A stretch of 64,000 nt of DNA from Variovorax sp. HW608 (GTDB taxonomy: Bacteria > Pseudomonadota > Gammaproteobacteria > Burkholderiales > Burkholderiaceae_C), in assembly GCF_900090195.1 (NCBI RefSeq), contig NZ_LT607803.1, forward strand, positions 6,722,229 through 6,786,228, written 5' to 3'. Positions within the stretch are counted from its first letter, which is position 1; each line of letters starts with the position of its first letter. The notes under the pieces are model-generated. The model made no database searches and was not told the origin of the DNA. It saw nothing but the letters and a program-made list of their open reading frames with translations. A program made the translations under genes and the position numbers. Below are positions 17,503 to 29,379 of the stretch, one piece after another.

Positions 17503-18722
17503 CGCTGCAGGCGCAGCAGCTTGCCGTTGGGGCTGTCGGTCAGCAGGTAGATCCAGCCATCGGGACCCTGCCGCACGTCGCGGATGCGCTCGTTGCGTTC
17601 TGCGAGCAGCCGCTCGCGCGAGCGCACGGTGTTGCCGTCGAGCCTGAGCCGCCACAGCGCCGTCCCCGCCAGCGCACCGATGAAGAGATTGCCCTTCCAT
17701 TCGGGCAGTGCATCGCCGGTGTAGAAGGCCATGCCGCTCGGCGCGATCGAGGATTTCGCGGTACCGGGCGTCCAGGTCGAGCCGTCGATCTTGTCCCAGT
17801 AGGTCAACGGCTGTTCCATGCCCGCCTTGGCGGTGCCCTCGCCGACCTGCGTCAAGGTGCCGTATTCCTGCCCGTAGCTGATGACCGGCCAGCCGTAGTT
17901 GCGGCCGGGCAGCACGAGGTTGACCTCGTCGCCGCCCTGCGGGCCGTGTTCGTCGATCCAGAGTTCGCCCGTCGAGGGATGCAGCGCGGCGCCTTGCGGA
18001 TTGCGATGGCCGTAGCTCCAGATCTCCGGCTGGGCGCCCGTCGTGCCGAGGAACGGATTGCCCGGCGCCGCCGCACCGTCGGTGGTGATCCGCACCACCT
18101 TTCCGTTGCCCCGCGAGAGATCCTGCGCGAAGCCGCGCTGCGTATCGAGCTGGCGCTCGCCCATGGTGACGAAGAGGTACCCGTTGCGGTCGAACACGAG
18201 ACGGGAACCGAAATGGGCCGTGCTTTCGACCTTCGGCGACTGCCGGTAGACGACCACGACATTGCGAAGGGCCATGCCGGCCGTATCGAGCTGCGCGCGC
18301 GCGACGGCGGTGCCGTTCAGACTGGGGTTCGTCGCATCGCTCTCGGCGAAGCTGAAATAGATGCGCCGGTTGTTCTCGAAATCGGGGTCCAGTGCCACGT
18401 CGAGCAACCCGCCCTGCCCGACGGCCGCGACGGCCGGAACACCGCTGAGCCGGTCGGCGCCGCCATTGGCCGGGCTGCCGTCGGCATTTCGCAATCGCAT
18501 CTGGCCGCCACGCTGCGTGACGAGCATGCGGCCATCCGGCAGGAAAGCCAGGGCCCACGGCGTATCGAGCCCCGTCGCCACTTCGACGACCTTGAAAGCT
18601 GGGGCAGCGGGCAAAGCGGCCGTCGACGGAGAGACGCTGGCACCGCCACCTGCCCCGCCTCCGCCCCCGCACGCCGAGAGGAGCACGAGCATTGCCGCGA
18701 ACCATCGACCCCTGGCCACCAT
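17499..18722 (-). CDS. PQQ-dependent sugar dehydrogenase family lipoprotein
   Basis: 407 residues. A lipoprotein signal (AAMLVLLSACGGGG) is followed by a glycine/serine linker, then a six-bladed propeller of the soluble glucose dehydrogenase/YliI (Asd) type. Typical motifs: GLDTPWALAFLPDGRMLVTQRGG, GGLLDVALDPDFENNRRIYFSFAE, SRLVFDRNGYLFVTMGER, GHRNPQGAALHPSTGELWIDEHGPQGGDEVN and NYGWPVISYG. Members oxidise aldose sugars with PQQ; some bind no cofactor. Likely outer-membrane or periplasmic. The stop codon sits at the edge of the adjacent insertion sequence, and the last codons appear unaltered. Confidence 0.9.
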   Translation of the reverse strand: MVARGRWFAAMLVLLSACGGGGGAGGGASVSPSTAALPAAPAFKVVEVATGLDTPWALAFLPDGRMLVTQRGGQMRLRNADGSPANGGADRLSGVPAVAAVGQGGLLDVALDPDFENNRRIYFSFAESDATNPSLNGTAVARAQLDTAGMALRNVVVVYRQSPKVESTAHFGSRLVFDRNGYLFVTMGERQLDTQRGFAQDLSRGNGKVVRITTDGAAAPGNPFLGTTGAQPEIWSYGHRNPQGAALHPSTGELWIDEHGPQGGDEVNLVLPGRNYGWPVISYGQEYGTLTQVGEGTAKAGMEQPLTYWDKIDGSTWTPGTAKSSIAPSGMAFYTGDALPEWKGNLFIGALAGTALWRLRLDGNTVRSRERLLAERNERIRDVRQGPDGWIYLLTDSPNGKLLRLQR

Positions 18723-18810
18723 GTCCGCTCCTTGACGGTTGCGCCGAGCTGGAATGGCGGGAGTGTGCGCCGAAACGGCGCGCCGGACGCCTCGGCCGGG
18801 CCGGCCCTGA

Positions 18811-20472
<1,662 letters not shown>

Positions 20473-20699
20473 GTCTATCTCTGCTCGATGATGGGGGACT
20501 GCACGGGGTGATCGGGAAACCAGCAACGAGCCTTGCGCGAGGTTCGATTGCGGATCTGCCTAAACTGGCAGGCGCTTGCTTGCTGCTGCAGCGCGATTTC
20601 CGACCGGGGTTTGGGGGTGAAGTCTACCGCAGGCCCCCTGGCTGCGTGGAATCCACGACCCAAACACCACGCAGGCGCTGCTATTCTCCGGCCCCATCC

Positions 20700-21964
20700 A
20701 TGAGCCCCACACCCGCACCCGACGCCTTCGACGAGGCCCGCGAGCGCTTCTTCGAGGGTCTCGCTGCCTTCCAGGCCGGCCGTTTCGCCGAGGCCGAACA
20801 GCGCTATCTGGCCTCACTGGCGCTGCTTCCGGGACGGGTCTCGACGCTGATCAACCTCGCCGCGACGCAACTCAGGCTGGCACGCCCGCAGGACGCGCTT
20901 GGCGTGATCGAGCAGGTCCTCGCCGCCGAGCCCGACAACGCGGAAGCCTGGTTCCACCGGGCCGACGCGCTCGGGCAACTGAACCGGCATCCGGAAGCGC
21001 TCGCGGGCTATGAAAAGGTGCTGCAGCTGGGCCTGCTACCGGCCGGAGAACCCTGGCTTCGCCATGGGCAGACGCTGCAGGCGCTCGGGCGGCCCGAAGA
21101 GGCGCTGGATTCGTACGATCGCGCGCTGGCGGCCGACCCCGCATCGCGCAGGCATGGACCAACCGCGGCAGCATCCTGCGCGAGATGAATCGCGGCGGCG
21201 AGGCGGCCGCTGCCTTCCGGCAGGCGCTGGCGCTCGGTGCCGATCCGGCATTGCACCGGTACTACCTGGCCTCGGTGTCGGGCGAAGAAGCCGCGCCATC
21301 GGCCGCGCCCGGCCACTATGTCGAAACCCTGTTCGACGACTATGCGAACGAATTCGACGCGCACCTGGTCGGCCTGCTCGGCTACCAGGCGCACGGCACG
21401 CTGGCCAGGCATCTCGCCGGCCTGGGCCGCGGCAGCTTCCGCTTCGCGCTCGATCTCGGCTGCGGAACGGGCCTGTGCGCGCCGCACCTCAAGCCGATGG
21501 TGCAGAAACTCACCGGCGTCGACCTGTCCCGGCAGATGATGGACAAGGCCAGCGCGCTCGGCCTCTACGAGCGCCTCGTGCACGCCGACATCGTGGACTA
21601 CCTGAAGGGCACGGACGAACGCTACGACCTCGTGACGGCGGCCGACGTCTTCATCTACGTCGGCGACCTCGCGCCGGTCTTTGCGGCGCTCGACCGGGCG
21701 CTGGCGCCGGGCGGCATCTTCTGCTTCTCGGCCGAATCCGCCGCGAGGGAGGATGCGGATTTCGAACTGCTGCCGAGCCTGCGCTATGCGCATTCGGAGC
21801 GCTACCTGCGCGGCCTCGCGGCACGTCACGGCTTGGATGTCGTGCGACTGGTGCACGCACCGATCCGCGACGACCAGCGCGAAGCGATCGCGGGCATGTT
21901 CGTCTATCTCCAGCGCCCCGAAAACCTCCGCCCGGGCGCCCCGATGCGACTCATGCGACAATAG
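20700..21964 (+). pseudogene. TPR-methyltransferase gene with a single-base frameshift
   Basis: The first part (20700 to about 21146) encodes tetratricopeptide repeats (FEGLAAFQAGRFAEAEQRYLASL, AEAWFHRADALGQLNRHPEALAGYEKVL, GRPEEALDSYDRALAADPAS). It then shifts frame and stops at 21188. The other frame continues the missing repeat (AWTNRGSILREMNRGGEAAAAFRQAL) and a SAM methyltransferase domain with FALDLGCGTGLCAPHLKPM and a full C-terminus to 21964. Restoring one G after the TCG codon ending at 21146 gives one protein of about 420 residues. An ATG at 21185 overlapping the TGA could allow restart of the methyltransferase half. Sequencing error, phase variation or true inactivation cannot be separated here. 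Confidence 0.82.
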
Positions 21965-22154
21965 CGGCTGCTGTCGGGTCCAGTTGCCCGCAGCGCCGGC
22001 TCTCCGCCGGGGACAAAGAAGGCCGTTTCGCTTCCGCTGAATCGGGCCTTCAGGCTCCCACCCCTGACCTTCATCCACCCTTACTGGCTCGGCGTCAACG
22101 AGGCGCCCGAGCGGTTGGATACCACTGCGCCGTGTAGGGCGCTTGTTGAATTCA
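21965..22154 (+). other. Leader region upstream of rhlE
   Basis: 190 bp without a recognised gene between the methyltransferase stop and the rhlE ATG. It contains a 7-bp inverted repeat GAAGGCC / GGCCTTC (22018-22024 and 22045-22051). Structured leaders are known in some cold-induced DEAD-box helicase genes; that role is only an inference here. Confidence 0.3.
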
Positions 22155-23912
22155 ATGAACTTTGACGATCTGAAGCTGGCTCCGGCCATCTTGAAAGCCG
22201 TGCGTGAGCAGGGCTACGAAAACCCCACCCCGATCCAGGCCCAGGCCATCCCGGCCGTCCTCGAAGGCCAGGACCTCCTCGGCGGCGCCCAGACCGGCAC
22301 CGGCAAGACCGCCGCCTTCACCCTCCCCCTGCTGCACAAGCTCTCGATGAGCCGCAGCGCCAACAACAAGTTCGGCGGCACCGGCGTGCGCGCTCTGGTG
22401 CTCACGCCCACGCGCGAACTCGCGGCACAGGTCGAAGAATCCGTCCGCGCCTACGGCAAGTACCTGCAGCTGAGCTCGACCGTGATCTTCGGCGGCGTCG
22501 GCATGAACCCGCAGATCGACCGCCTGAAGCGCGGCGTCGACATCCTCGTGGCCACGCCCGGCCGCCTGCTCGACCTGCAGCAGCAGGGCATGCTCGACCT
22601 CTCGACCGTGCAGATCCTCGTGCTCGACGAAGCCGACCGCATGCTCGACATGGGCTTCATCCACGACGTGCGCAAGGTGCTCGCGCTGGTGCCGAAGGAA
22701 AAGCAGAGCCTGCTGTTCTCGGCCACCTTCAGTGACGAGATCCGCGAACTCGCCGCCGGCCTCCTGCGCGATCCGCAGCACATCCAGGTCACGCCGCGCA
22801 ACACCACGGTGCAGCGCATCACGCAGGTGATCCACCCGGTCGGCCGCGGCAAGAAGAAGGCGCTGCTCGCGCACATCATCAACGAGCACGACTGGAGCCA
22901 GGTGCTGGTCTTCACCCGCACCAAGTTCGGCGCCAACAACGTGGCCGAATTCCTCACCAAGAACGGCATCGAGGCGATGGCGCTGCACGGCAACAAGAGC
23001 CAGAGCGCGCGCACGCAGGCGCTGGCCGGCTTCAAGAGCGGCACGATCCGCGCGCTGGTCGCGACCGACATCGCGGCGCGCGGCATCGACATCGACGAGC
23101 TGCCGCACGTCGTCAACTACGAAATCCCGAACGTCAGCGAGGACTATGTGCACCGCATCGGCCGCACCGGCCGCGCCGGCGCCAGCGGCGAGGCGGTGAG
23201 CCTGGTCTGCCTCGACGAAGAAGGCTTCATGCAGGAGATCGAGCGCTTCACCAAGCAGCAGATCCCGGTGAAGGTCATCGACGGCTTCGGCCCCGAGGAA
23301 GGCGAGCGCGCCGAACCGATCGCGATGGGCCGCCAGACCATCTGGGGCGGCGCCGGCCGTCCGCCGAGCCGCGAGGTGATGCAGGCCGCCGCCAAGGCCG
23401 CGCGGCAGGAAATGATGCAGCGCATCCGCGACAACAAGGCCGCGCAAGGCGAGCGCGGCGGCAACGGGCAGCGCCGCAACGGCGGCAATGGCGCCAATGG
23501 CCAGCCGCAAGGCCAGGGTGCACAGGCGAACCGCAATGCCAACGGCGGCCAGGGCGGCGGCCGTGGCCAGGGCGGACGCGGACAACAAGCTCCGCGCGGC
23601 CCGCAGGGCCCGGCGCGCAGCCCGCACCACGCGCCGGTGCATCACCATCACGCCCACGATCCCCACGAGGAGCGCCAGCCGCGCCACCACGGCAACAGCC
23701 ACAGCCCGACGCAGGCCGATGCGCTGGCCCACATGCGCGCCGAATCGATGTCGGCTGGCTCGGGCCAGCCCGATCCGCTGCGCACCAGCGTCGACAGCCT
23801 GGGCGGCCGTGGCAACCGCAACCGCGGTCGTCGCAGCGGCAACGGTGGTGGTGGCGGTGGCGGCAACCGCTCAGGCGGTGGTTTCGGCGGTGGCCGCTCG
23901 TTCGGCCGCTGA
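22155..23912 (+). CDS. rhlE: DEAD-box ATP-dependent RNA helicase RhlE
   Basis: 585 residues. The helicase core (about 1-375) has every family motif: MNFDDLKL start, Q motif [57 protein letters not shown] and [10 protein letters not shown]. RhlE proteins remodel RNA in ribosome assembly and decay. The remaining 200 residues form a low-complexity, basic Gly/Asn/Arg/Gln tail with a histidine-rich patch ([12 protein letters not shown]) and an RG-rich end, longer than the E. coli tail. ATG 22155 was chosen because MNFDDL is the usual start; a TTG at 22143 is less likely. Confidence 0.93.
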   Translation: MNFDDLKLAPAILKAVREQGYENPTPIQAQAIPAVLEGQDLLGGAQTGTGKTAAFTLPLLHKLSMSRSANNKFGGTGVRALVLTPTRELAAQVEESVRAYGKYLQLSSTVIFGGVGMNPQIDRLKRGVDILVATPGRLLDLQQQGMLDLSTVQILVLDEADRMLDMGFIHDVRKVLALVPKEKQSLLFSATFSDEIRELAAGLLRDPQHIQVTPRNTTVQRITQVIHPVGRGKKKALLAHIINEHDWSQVLVFTRTKFGANNVAEFLTKNGIEAMALHGNKSQSARTQALAGFKSGTIRALVATDIAARGIDIDELPHVVNYEIPNVSEDYVHRIGRTGRAGASGEAVSLVCLDEEGFMQEIERFTKQQIPVKVIDGFGPEEGERAEPIAMGRQTIWGGAGRPPSREVMQAAAKAARQEMMQRIRDNKAAQGERGGNGQRRNGGNGANGQPQGQGAQANRNANGGQGGGRGQGGRGQQAPRGPQGPARSPHHAPVHHHHAHDPHEERQPRHHGNSHSPTQADALAHMRAESMSAGSGQPDPLRTSVDSLGGRGNRNRGRRSGNGGGGGGGNRSGGGFGGGRSFGR

Positions 23913-23990
23913 AGCGGACCCGCTGCGTGAGCCGTCCTGATTTGCGTTGACAGTCTGGACGGCAAATGGACCGGAGCCATCCGGCCAATG

Positions 23991-24025
23991 ACGCCCGGTG
24001 CAGTGCACTGGGCGTTTTGCATTTT
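23991..24025 (+). terminator. Intrinsic terminator downstream of rhlE
   Basis: Ten-base-pair stem ACGCCCGGTG / CACTGGGCGT (one G-U pair) with the loop CAGTG, followed by TTTTGCATTTT. It lies 78 bp after the rhlE stop in the same direction and directly before the SMR remnant, which would therefore not be read from rhlE. Confidence 0.75.
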
Positions 24026-24063
24026 CGACGACGGATGTGGCCGCTCGTCGTTGTCGGCGCCGA

Positions 24064-24306
24064 AGCCTCGCCCCGTCGGTGCTGGTCTGGGCCTCCTATG
24101 CGGCCGCAATCTGGCTCATGTCCATCGCAGTCAAGACCCTTGAAGTCGGCTTGGCCTATGCAGTGTGGGCGGGAACCGGAACCGCTTTGACCGCAGCACT
24201 TGGCATTCTGTGCTTTGGCGAATCGATGACGCCCCTACGGATGATCGGGATCGTCATGATCGTCTTCGGCGTCGTCGTGCTCAACCTCGATCCGCAGGGA
24301 TCCTGA
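24064..24306 (+). pseudogene. N-terminally truncated small multidrug resistance (SMR) transporter
   Basis: About 80 residues matching helices 2-4 of the EmrE/SugE family: PSVLVWASYAAAIWLMSIAV, LEVGLAYAVWAGTGTALTAALGILCFGE and RMIGIVMIVFGVVVLNL. The first helix with the essential membrane glutamate (Glu14 of EmrE) is missing. In its place are arginine-rich codons and the rhlE terminator. An ATG at 23998 keeps the frame open but lies inside the terminator stem. A 5' deletion is the simplest explanation; the product would not transport. Confidence 0.75.
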
Positions 24307-24324
24307 TGCGCACTGGACTCCTCG

Positions 24325-25395
<1,071 letters not shown>

Positions 25396-25417
25396 GTTGC
25401 TTCTTTCCCTGAACCGT

Positions 25418-26269
25418 TCAGCTCTTGACCGCGCCGGCGGTGATACCACCGACCATGTAGCGCTTGAATGCGTAATAGATCGCTGCCGGCGGCAGCGCGT
25501 AGATGAGGCCCGTCGCCATCAGCAGTTCCCACGGCGAATCGTCGGCCGCGAGGAAATTGCCGAGCGCGACGGCGAGCGTGACGCTGCGGTCGTTCGACAA
25601 GAGCAGGAAGGCATAGAGGTACTCGTTCCACGCCAAGAGCAGCGCATAGGTGCCGACAGCCACCAGCGAAGGCACCATCAGCGGCAGGTACACCAGACGG
25701 AACAGCTGCAGAGGCGACGCACCATCCATGCGCGCGGCTTCGTCGAGCTCGTAGGGCAGCTTGTCGGAGGCCTGCTTGAGCACCCAGATGCAGTACGGCG
25801 ACGCGATGGTCACCATCGCGAGGATCAGCGACCACTGACTGTTGAGCAGCCCGTAGTTGCCCATGGTCTTGTACATCGGCACCGCGAGGAAGGCGGCCGG
25901 AATGAAGTAGGTGAAGAGCGCCATGTTCATCACCGTGCGCCCTCCCCGCACCCTCAGCCGGCTGATCGCAAAGGCCGCGGTGGTCGCGACGAACAGGGTG
26001 ATCACGCCGACCGCCACCGCGATCAGCACCGAGTTGCCGAGTTGCACCCAGAAGTGATCGAGATAGAAATGCTTCTGGTGGAAGACGGTCGCGAAGTTGT
26101 CGAGGGTCGGCGAGTTCGGCCACAGCTTGCCGCTGGTCGCCTCGCCGCGCGGCGAGATCGCGAACAGCACCATGTGGTAGACCGGGATCAGCGTCCACAG
26201 CAGCACGGGAATGCCGATCAGCAGCAGCCTGGCCTCGTTGCCGACGGACTTGAGGGTCCAGCGTTTCAT
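25418..26269 (-). CDS. Sugar ABC transporter permease (MalG/UgpE type)
   Basis: 283 residues with six predicted membrane helices. The conserved EAA loop that docks on the ATPase is [28 protein letters not shown]. Start overlaps the stop of the preceding permease gene by 4 bp (ATGA). It forms the pore with its partner, encoded upstream. Confidence 0.92.
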   Translation of the reverse strand: MKRWTLKSVGNEARLLLIGIPVLLWTLIPVYHMVLFAISPRGEATSGKLWPNSPTLDNFATVFHQKHFYLDHFWVQLGNSVLIAVAVGVITLFVATTAAFAISRLRVRGGRTVMNMALFTYFIPAAFLAVPMYKTMGNYGLLNSQWSLILAMVTIASPYCIWVLKQASDKLPYELDEAARMDGASPLQLFRLVYLPLMVPSLVAVGTYALLLAWNEYLYAFLLLSNDRSVTLAVALGNFLAADDSPWELLMATGLIYALPPAAIYYAFKRYMVGGITAGAVKS

Positions 26270-27141
26270 TTCGAGAGCCTCTTCATCATGAGATAGACCA
26301 GCGGCAGCACCAGGGGCAATGCCACGACGATGGAAGCCATCGACAGGTCCACCTGGTCGAGCCGCAGATAGCGGATGCCGAGCGTCGCCAGCACGTGCGT
26401 CAAGTCGGCCGGCCCGCCGCCCGTGAGCAGATAGACGCTGTTGAAGTCACCGAGCGTCCAGATCATCGAAAGGATCAGCGAGGTGACGTAGAGCGTGCGC
26501 AGCGCCGGCCAGCTGATGAAGCGGAACTTCTGCCAGGTGCTCGCGCCGTCGACCGACGCAGCCTCGTACTGCTCGCTCGGGATCGCAAGGCGGCCGGCGA
26601 CCAGGATCAGCGTCCAGAACGGCAGCGATTTCCAGATGTGCATCAGCATCGCGAAGCCCAGCGCCAGCGTCGGATCGTTGAGCCAGTTCGGCCCATCGAG
26701 CCCGGTGAGGCGGAAGATGGTGCTGTTGATCACGCCCCACTCGGGATTGAGCATGAAGCGCACCGACAGGATCGTCGGGATCGAGGGCACCGCCCACGGC
26801 AGGATGAAGATGCCCGAGAGGATCTTGATCCACCAGCGCGACTGCACGAAGAAGCCCGACAGCACGAGCGCCACCACCATCTTGAGATTGATGGCGACGA
26901 TGAGAAAGACGATTGTGTTGATCACCGACCGGAAGAAGATCGGGTCGGCGACCAGGTGCTCGTAGCTCTGGGGATGGCGCGCCAGCCAGAGCCCGTAGCA
27001 CACCGGATAGAGCACGAAGACAAGGAACACCAGCAGGTAGGGAACGACCATCAGCCGCCCCCAGAACTGCCAGCGCCCCGACTTCGAAACCGGCGCCTCG
27101 GCGGCGCCTGGCGCCACGACGGCGCTTGCGGTGGAACTCAT
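26266..27141 (-). CDS. Sugar ABC transporter permease (MalF/UgpA type)
   Basis: 291 residues with six predicted membrane helices after a polar N-terminus of about 25 residues. The EAA loop reads YEAASVDGASTWQKFRFISWPAL. 26 bp after the binding-protein gene and overlapping the next permease by 4 bp, so all three belong to one operon. Confidence 0.92.
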   Translation of the reverse strand: MSSTASAVVAPGAAEAPVSKSGRWQFWGRLMVVPYLLVFLVFVLYPVCYGLWLARHPQSYEHLVADPIFFRSVINTIVFLIVAINLKMVVALVLSGFFVQSRWWIKILSGIFILPWAVPSIPTILSVRFMLNPEWGVINSTIFRLTGLDGPNWLNDPTLALGFAMLMHIWKSLPFWTLILVAGRLAIPSEQYEAASVDGASTWQKFRFISWPALRTLYVTSLILSMIWTLGDFNSVYLLTGGGPADLTHVLATLGIRYLRLDQVDLSMASIVVALPLVLPLVYLMMKRLSK

Positions 27142-27167
27142 GGCTGGCTACCCCTTGACTCAGTGTC

Positions 27168-28547
27168 TCAGCGCGCGGCGACGGTCTTGATGCGCTCGAT
27201 CATCTCGTCGACCGCCTTGTCCACCGGCACCTTGTCGCTCACGATGCGGTTCATCGCCTTGGCCCAGACGTTCTCGTTGTTGAGGATGGTGAACTTGTAG
27301 TTCTTGGTGAATTCGAAAGTCACCGTGCCGGCCGCGTACTGGTTGTAGACCGACTTGCGATGCGGGTCGGCCTGCCAGAACGCGCTCGCCTGCCCCGCCT
27401 TGGTGACAGGGAACCAGCGGCCCAGCGCCCCCTCGACGTAGGGCGTGAGGTTCTCCTCCTGCAACAGGAAGGACACGAACTCCTTCGCGCGCTGCTTGTT
27501 CTTCGCGTCCTTGAACACCACGCCGGTCTTCACGGCCGTGCGATAGACCATATTGCTGCCGTCGGGCTTCGCGGGGAAGCCGGCGGTGCGGATGCGCTCG
27601 GTGTAGTTCTTCTTCGCCTCTTCGCGCTGCTCGGGTGTGAGCGACGGGTTGTTCGAATCATCGAGCCACTTCGCGGCGATCGAGATGGTCGCGTTGTGCG
27701 TCATCACCGTGGTCTTGTTGTGGAAGGCGACGTTGTTGTCCGGGTCCTTCCAGCTCGTGGAGGACGGCGGCGTGCAGCCCTTCTGGTAGGGCGCGACGTA
27801 ATCGGTCATCGCGCTGATCAGCCCTGCGCGCACCGCCGGATCGTCGACCAGCAGCTTGCCGCTGTCGTTCACCATCTTCACGTTGTAGGCATCGGCGAAG
27901 GTCAGGAACGAATAGAACGCGTCGCTCGAATCCACGCCCATCGGCATGCCGATGCCGAAGGTGCGCTTGCCGGTCTTCTGCCGGCTGGCGGGCTGCGCCT
28001 TCTCGCACCAGAAGGACCAGTACTCCTTCCAGGTCGTCGGAATGTCCGATTCCTTGAAGCCCGCATCGGCCAGCATGTCGATCCAGTAGTTGATGTGCAT
28101 CGTCTGCTGCTTGATCGGGAAGGCGTAGTAGGCCTTCGACTTCGTCTGGTCGTTGTAGAGGAAGGTGGTCTCGACCGTGTTCGGCGCGAAGCGGTTCACC
28201 ATCGGCGAGATCACGCTGCTGATGTCCTCGAGCTTGCCGTCGAAGGCCCACTTGCCGGTGACCTGGAAGTCATACACGTCGGCATAGGCCACATCCGGCG
28301 GGCTGCCGGAATCGAGCGCCGAAACAGTCTTCGGGATCATGTCCTGCACCGGATATTGCGACAGCTCGACCTTGACGCCCTTGTGCTTCTCCTCGAACTT
28401 CTTGATGGCGGCGTAAAGCGCATCGTCCTCGGCCTTGTAGAAGCCCTTGACCCACCAGACGGTGAGCTTCTCCTGCGCCGACGCCTGGCCGGCGACGCCG
28501 AGGCCCATCGCCATCAGGACCGGGACCATCAATGCCTTCAGTTTCAT
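27168..28547 (-). CDS. Extracellular sugar-binding protein of ABC importer
   Basis: 459 residues, family-1 (MalE-like) binding protein. Signal peptide about 1-24 (LKALMVPVLMAMGLGVAGQASAQ). The mature part begins EKLTVWWVKGFYKAEDDALYAAIKKFEEKHKGVKVEL and carries GSPPDVAYADVYD. It is larger than typical MalE by about 60 residues. AAGGAGA lies upstream of the ATG. Together with a DgoR-like regulator and a 2-hydroxyacid dehydrogenase, a sugar or sugar-acid ligand is likely; the exact one is unknown. Confidence 0.9.
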   Translation of the reverse strand: MKLKALMVPVLMAMGLGVAGQASAQEKLTVWWVKGFYKAEDDALYAAIKKFEEKHKGVKVELSQYPVQDMIPKTVSALDSGSPPDVAYADVYDFQVTGKWAFDGKLEDISSVISPMVNRFAPNTVETTFLYNDQTKSKAYYAFPIKQQTMHINYWIDMLADAGFKESDIPTTWKEYWSFWCEKAQPASRQKTGKRTFGIGMPMGVDSSDAFYSFLTFADAYNVKMVNDSGKLLVDDPAVRAGLISAMTDYVAPYQKGCTPPSSTSWKDPDNNVAFHNKTTVMTHNATISIAAKWLDDSNNPSLTPEQREEAKKNYTERIRTAGFPAKPDGSNMVYRTAVKTGVVFKDAKNKQRAKEFVSFLLQEENLTPYVEGALGRWFPVTKAGQASAFWQADPHRKSVYNQYAAGTVTFEFTKNYKFTILNNENVWAKAMNRIVSDKVPVDKAVDEMIERIKTVAAR

Positions 28548-28622
28548 ACAGCTGTCTCCTTCTTGTGATTGGGATTGGCTCGGTGCACGAGCACAGGTTG
28601 GAAGAAAGGAATCCCGGCCGCC

Positions 28623-29369
28623 TCAAGCGGCTTTTAGTCTCGGCGGGGGCCGGCCGAGACGCGGCAGGCGGCGGTGCGAGGCGAGCACTTCCTCGATGTC
28701 CTCGCGCGCACCGTCGATCAGCTTGATGATGGCCCGCTCCGCCCGCGCGGGGTTGTGCGCGATCACCGCGTCGAGCACCGCGCGGTGCATCGGCAACGAG
28801 AGCGCGGGGCCGTCCTTCTTGACGGTGGAAATCTCGAAGCTGGTGCGCAGCAGCGCATGCAGCGCCTTGCTCATCTGCGCGAGCATGCGGTTGTGCGCGC
28901 CGCGCAGCAGGCCGTGATGGAAGCGCAGGTCGAAGGTGACGTAGTCGCCGCCGAATTCGACCGCATGCTTCATGCCGGCGAAAGCGGCTTCGATCTCCGC
29001 GATGTCCTCGGCCGTCGCGCGCTCGGCGGCGAGCCGCACCGCCCAGGGCTCCACCGCGCGGCGCAGGTCCTGCAGGTCGCGCAGGAACTCCGGCGTGAGC
29101 CCCGCACGGGCCTGCCAGGTGATGACGTCCGGGTCGAACCAGTTCCACTGGTCGTCGGGCAGCACGCGCGTGCCGACCTTGGGCCCGGTCACGATGAGGC
29201 CCTTGGCGACCAGCGATTTCACGGCCTCGCGCACCACCGTGCGGCTGACGCCGAACTCCTCGCACAGCAGCGGCTCGGAAGGCATCGGCGCACCGATCGC
29301 GTAGCGGCGCGAGACGATCGTCTCACCCAGCAGATCCAGCGTGCGGCGGCCGTGGGTGCTCTTGGTCAT
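28623..29369 (-). CDS. FadR/GntR-family regulator, DgoR-like
   Basis: 248 residues. N-terminal winged helix (LLGETIVSRRYAIGAPMPSEPLLCEEFGVSRTVVREAVKSLVAKGLI) and C-terminal FCD ligand domain with metal-binding residues in FDLRFHHGLL and LPMHRAVLDAV. The WNWFDPDVITWQ linker is close to that of E. coli DgoR, repressor of galactonate genes. Lies between the dehydrogenase gene (10 bp gap) and the binding-protein gene. It probably represses this operon; a candidate operator lies at 30388-30413, ahead of the first gene. Confidence 0.88.
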   Translation of the reverse strand: MTKSTHGRRTLDLLGETIVSRRYAIGAPMPSEPLLCEEFGVSRTVVREAVKSLVAKGLIVTGPKVGTRVLPDDQWNWFDPDVITWQARAGLTPEFLRDLQDLRRAVEPWAVRLAAERATAEDIAEIEAAFAGMKHAVEFGGDYVTFDLRFHHGLLRGAHNRMLAQMSKALHALLRTSFEISTVKKDGPALSLPMHRAVLDAVIAHNPARAERAIIKLIDGAREDIEEVLASHRRLPRLGRPPPRLKAA

Positions 29370-29379
29370 GCGGCGCTCT

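Noticed and set aside
18767..18781. GCGCCG-AAA-CGGCGC hairpin between ettA and the sugar dehydrogenase gene
   Set aside because: Short stem, no T-tract, and such GC palindromes occur by chance here.
22024..22167. Open frame ending [15 protein letters not shown]... across the rhlE leader and into rhlE
   Set aside because: It reads well in one frame but has no start codon with a ribosome-binding site and no recognised family. It may be chance or an old remnant.
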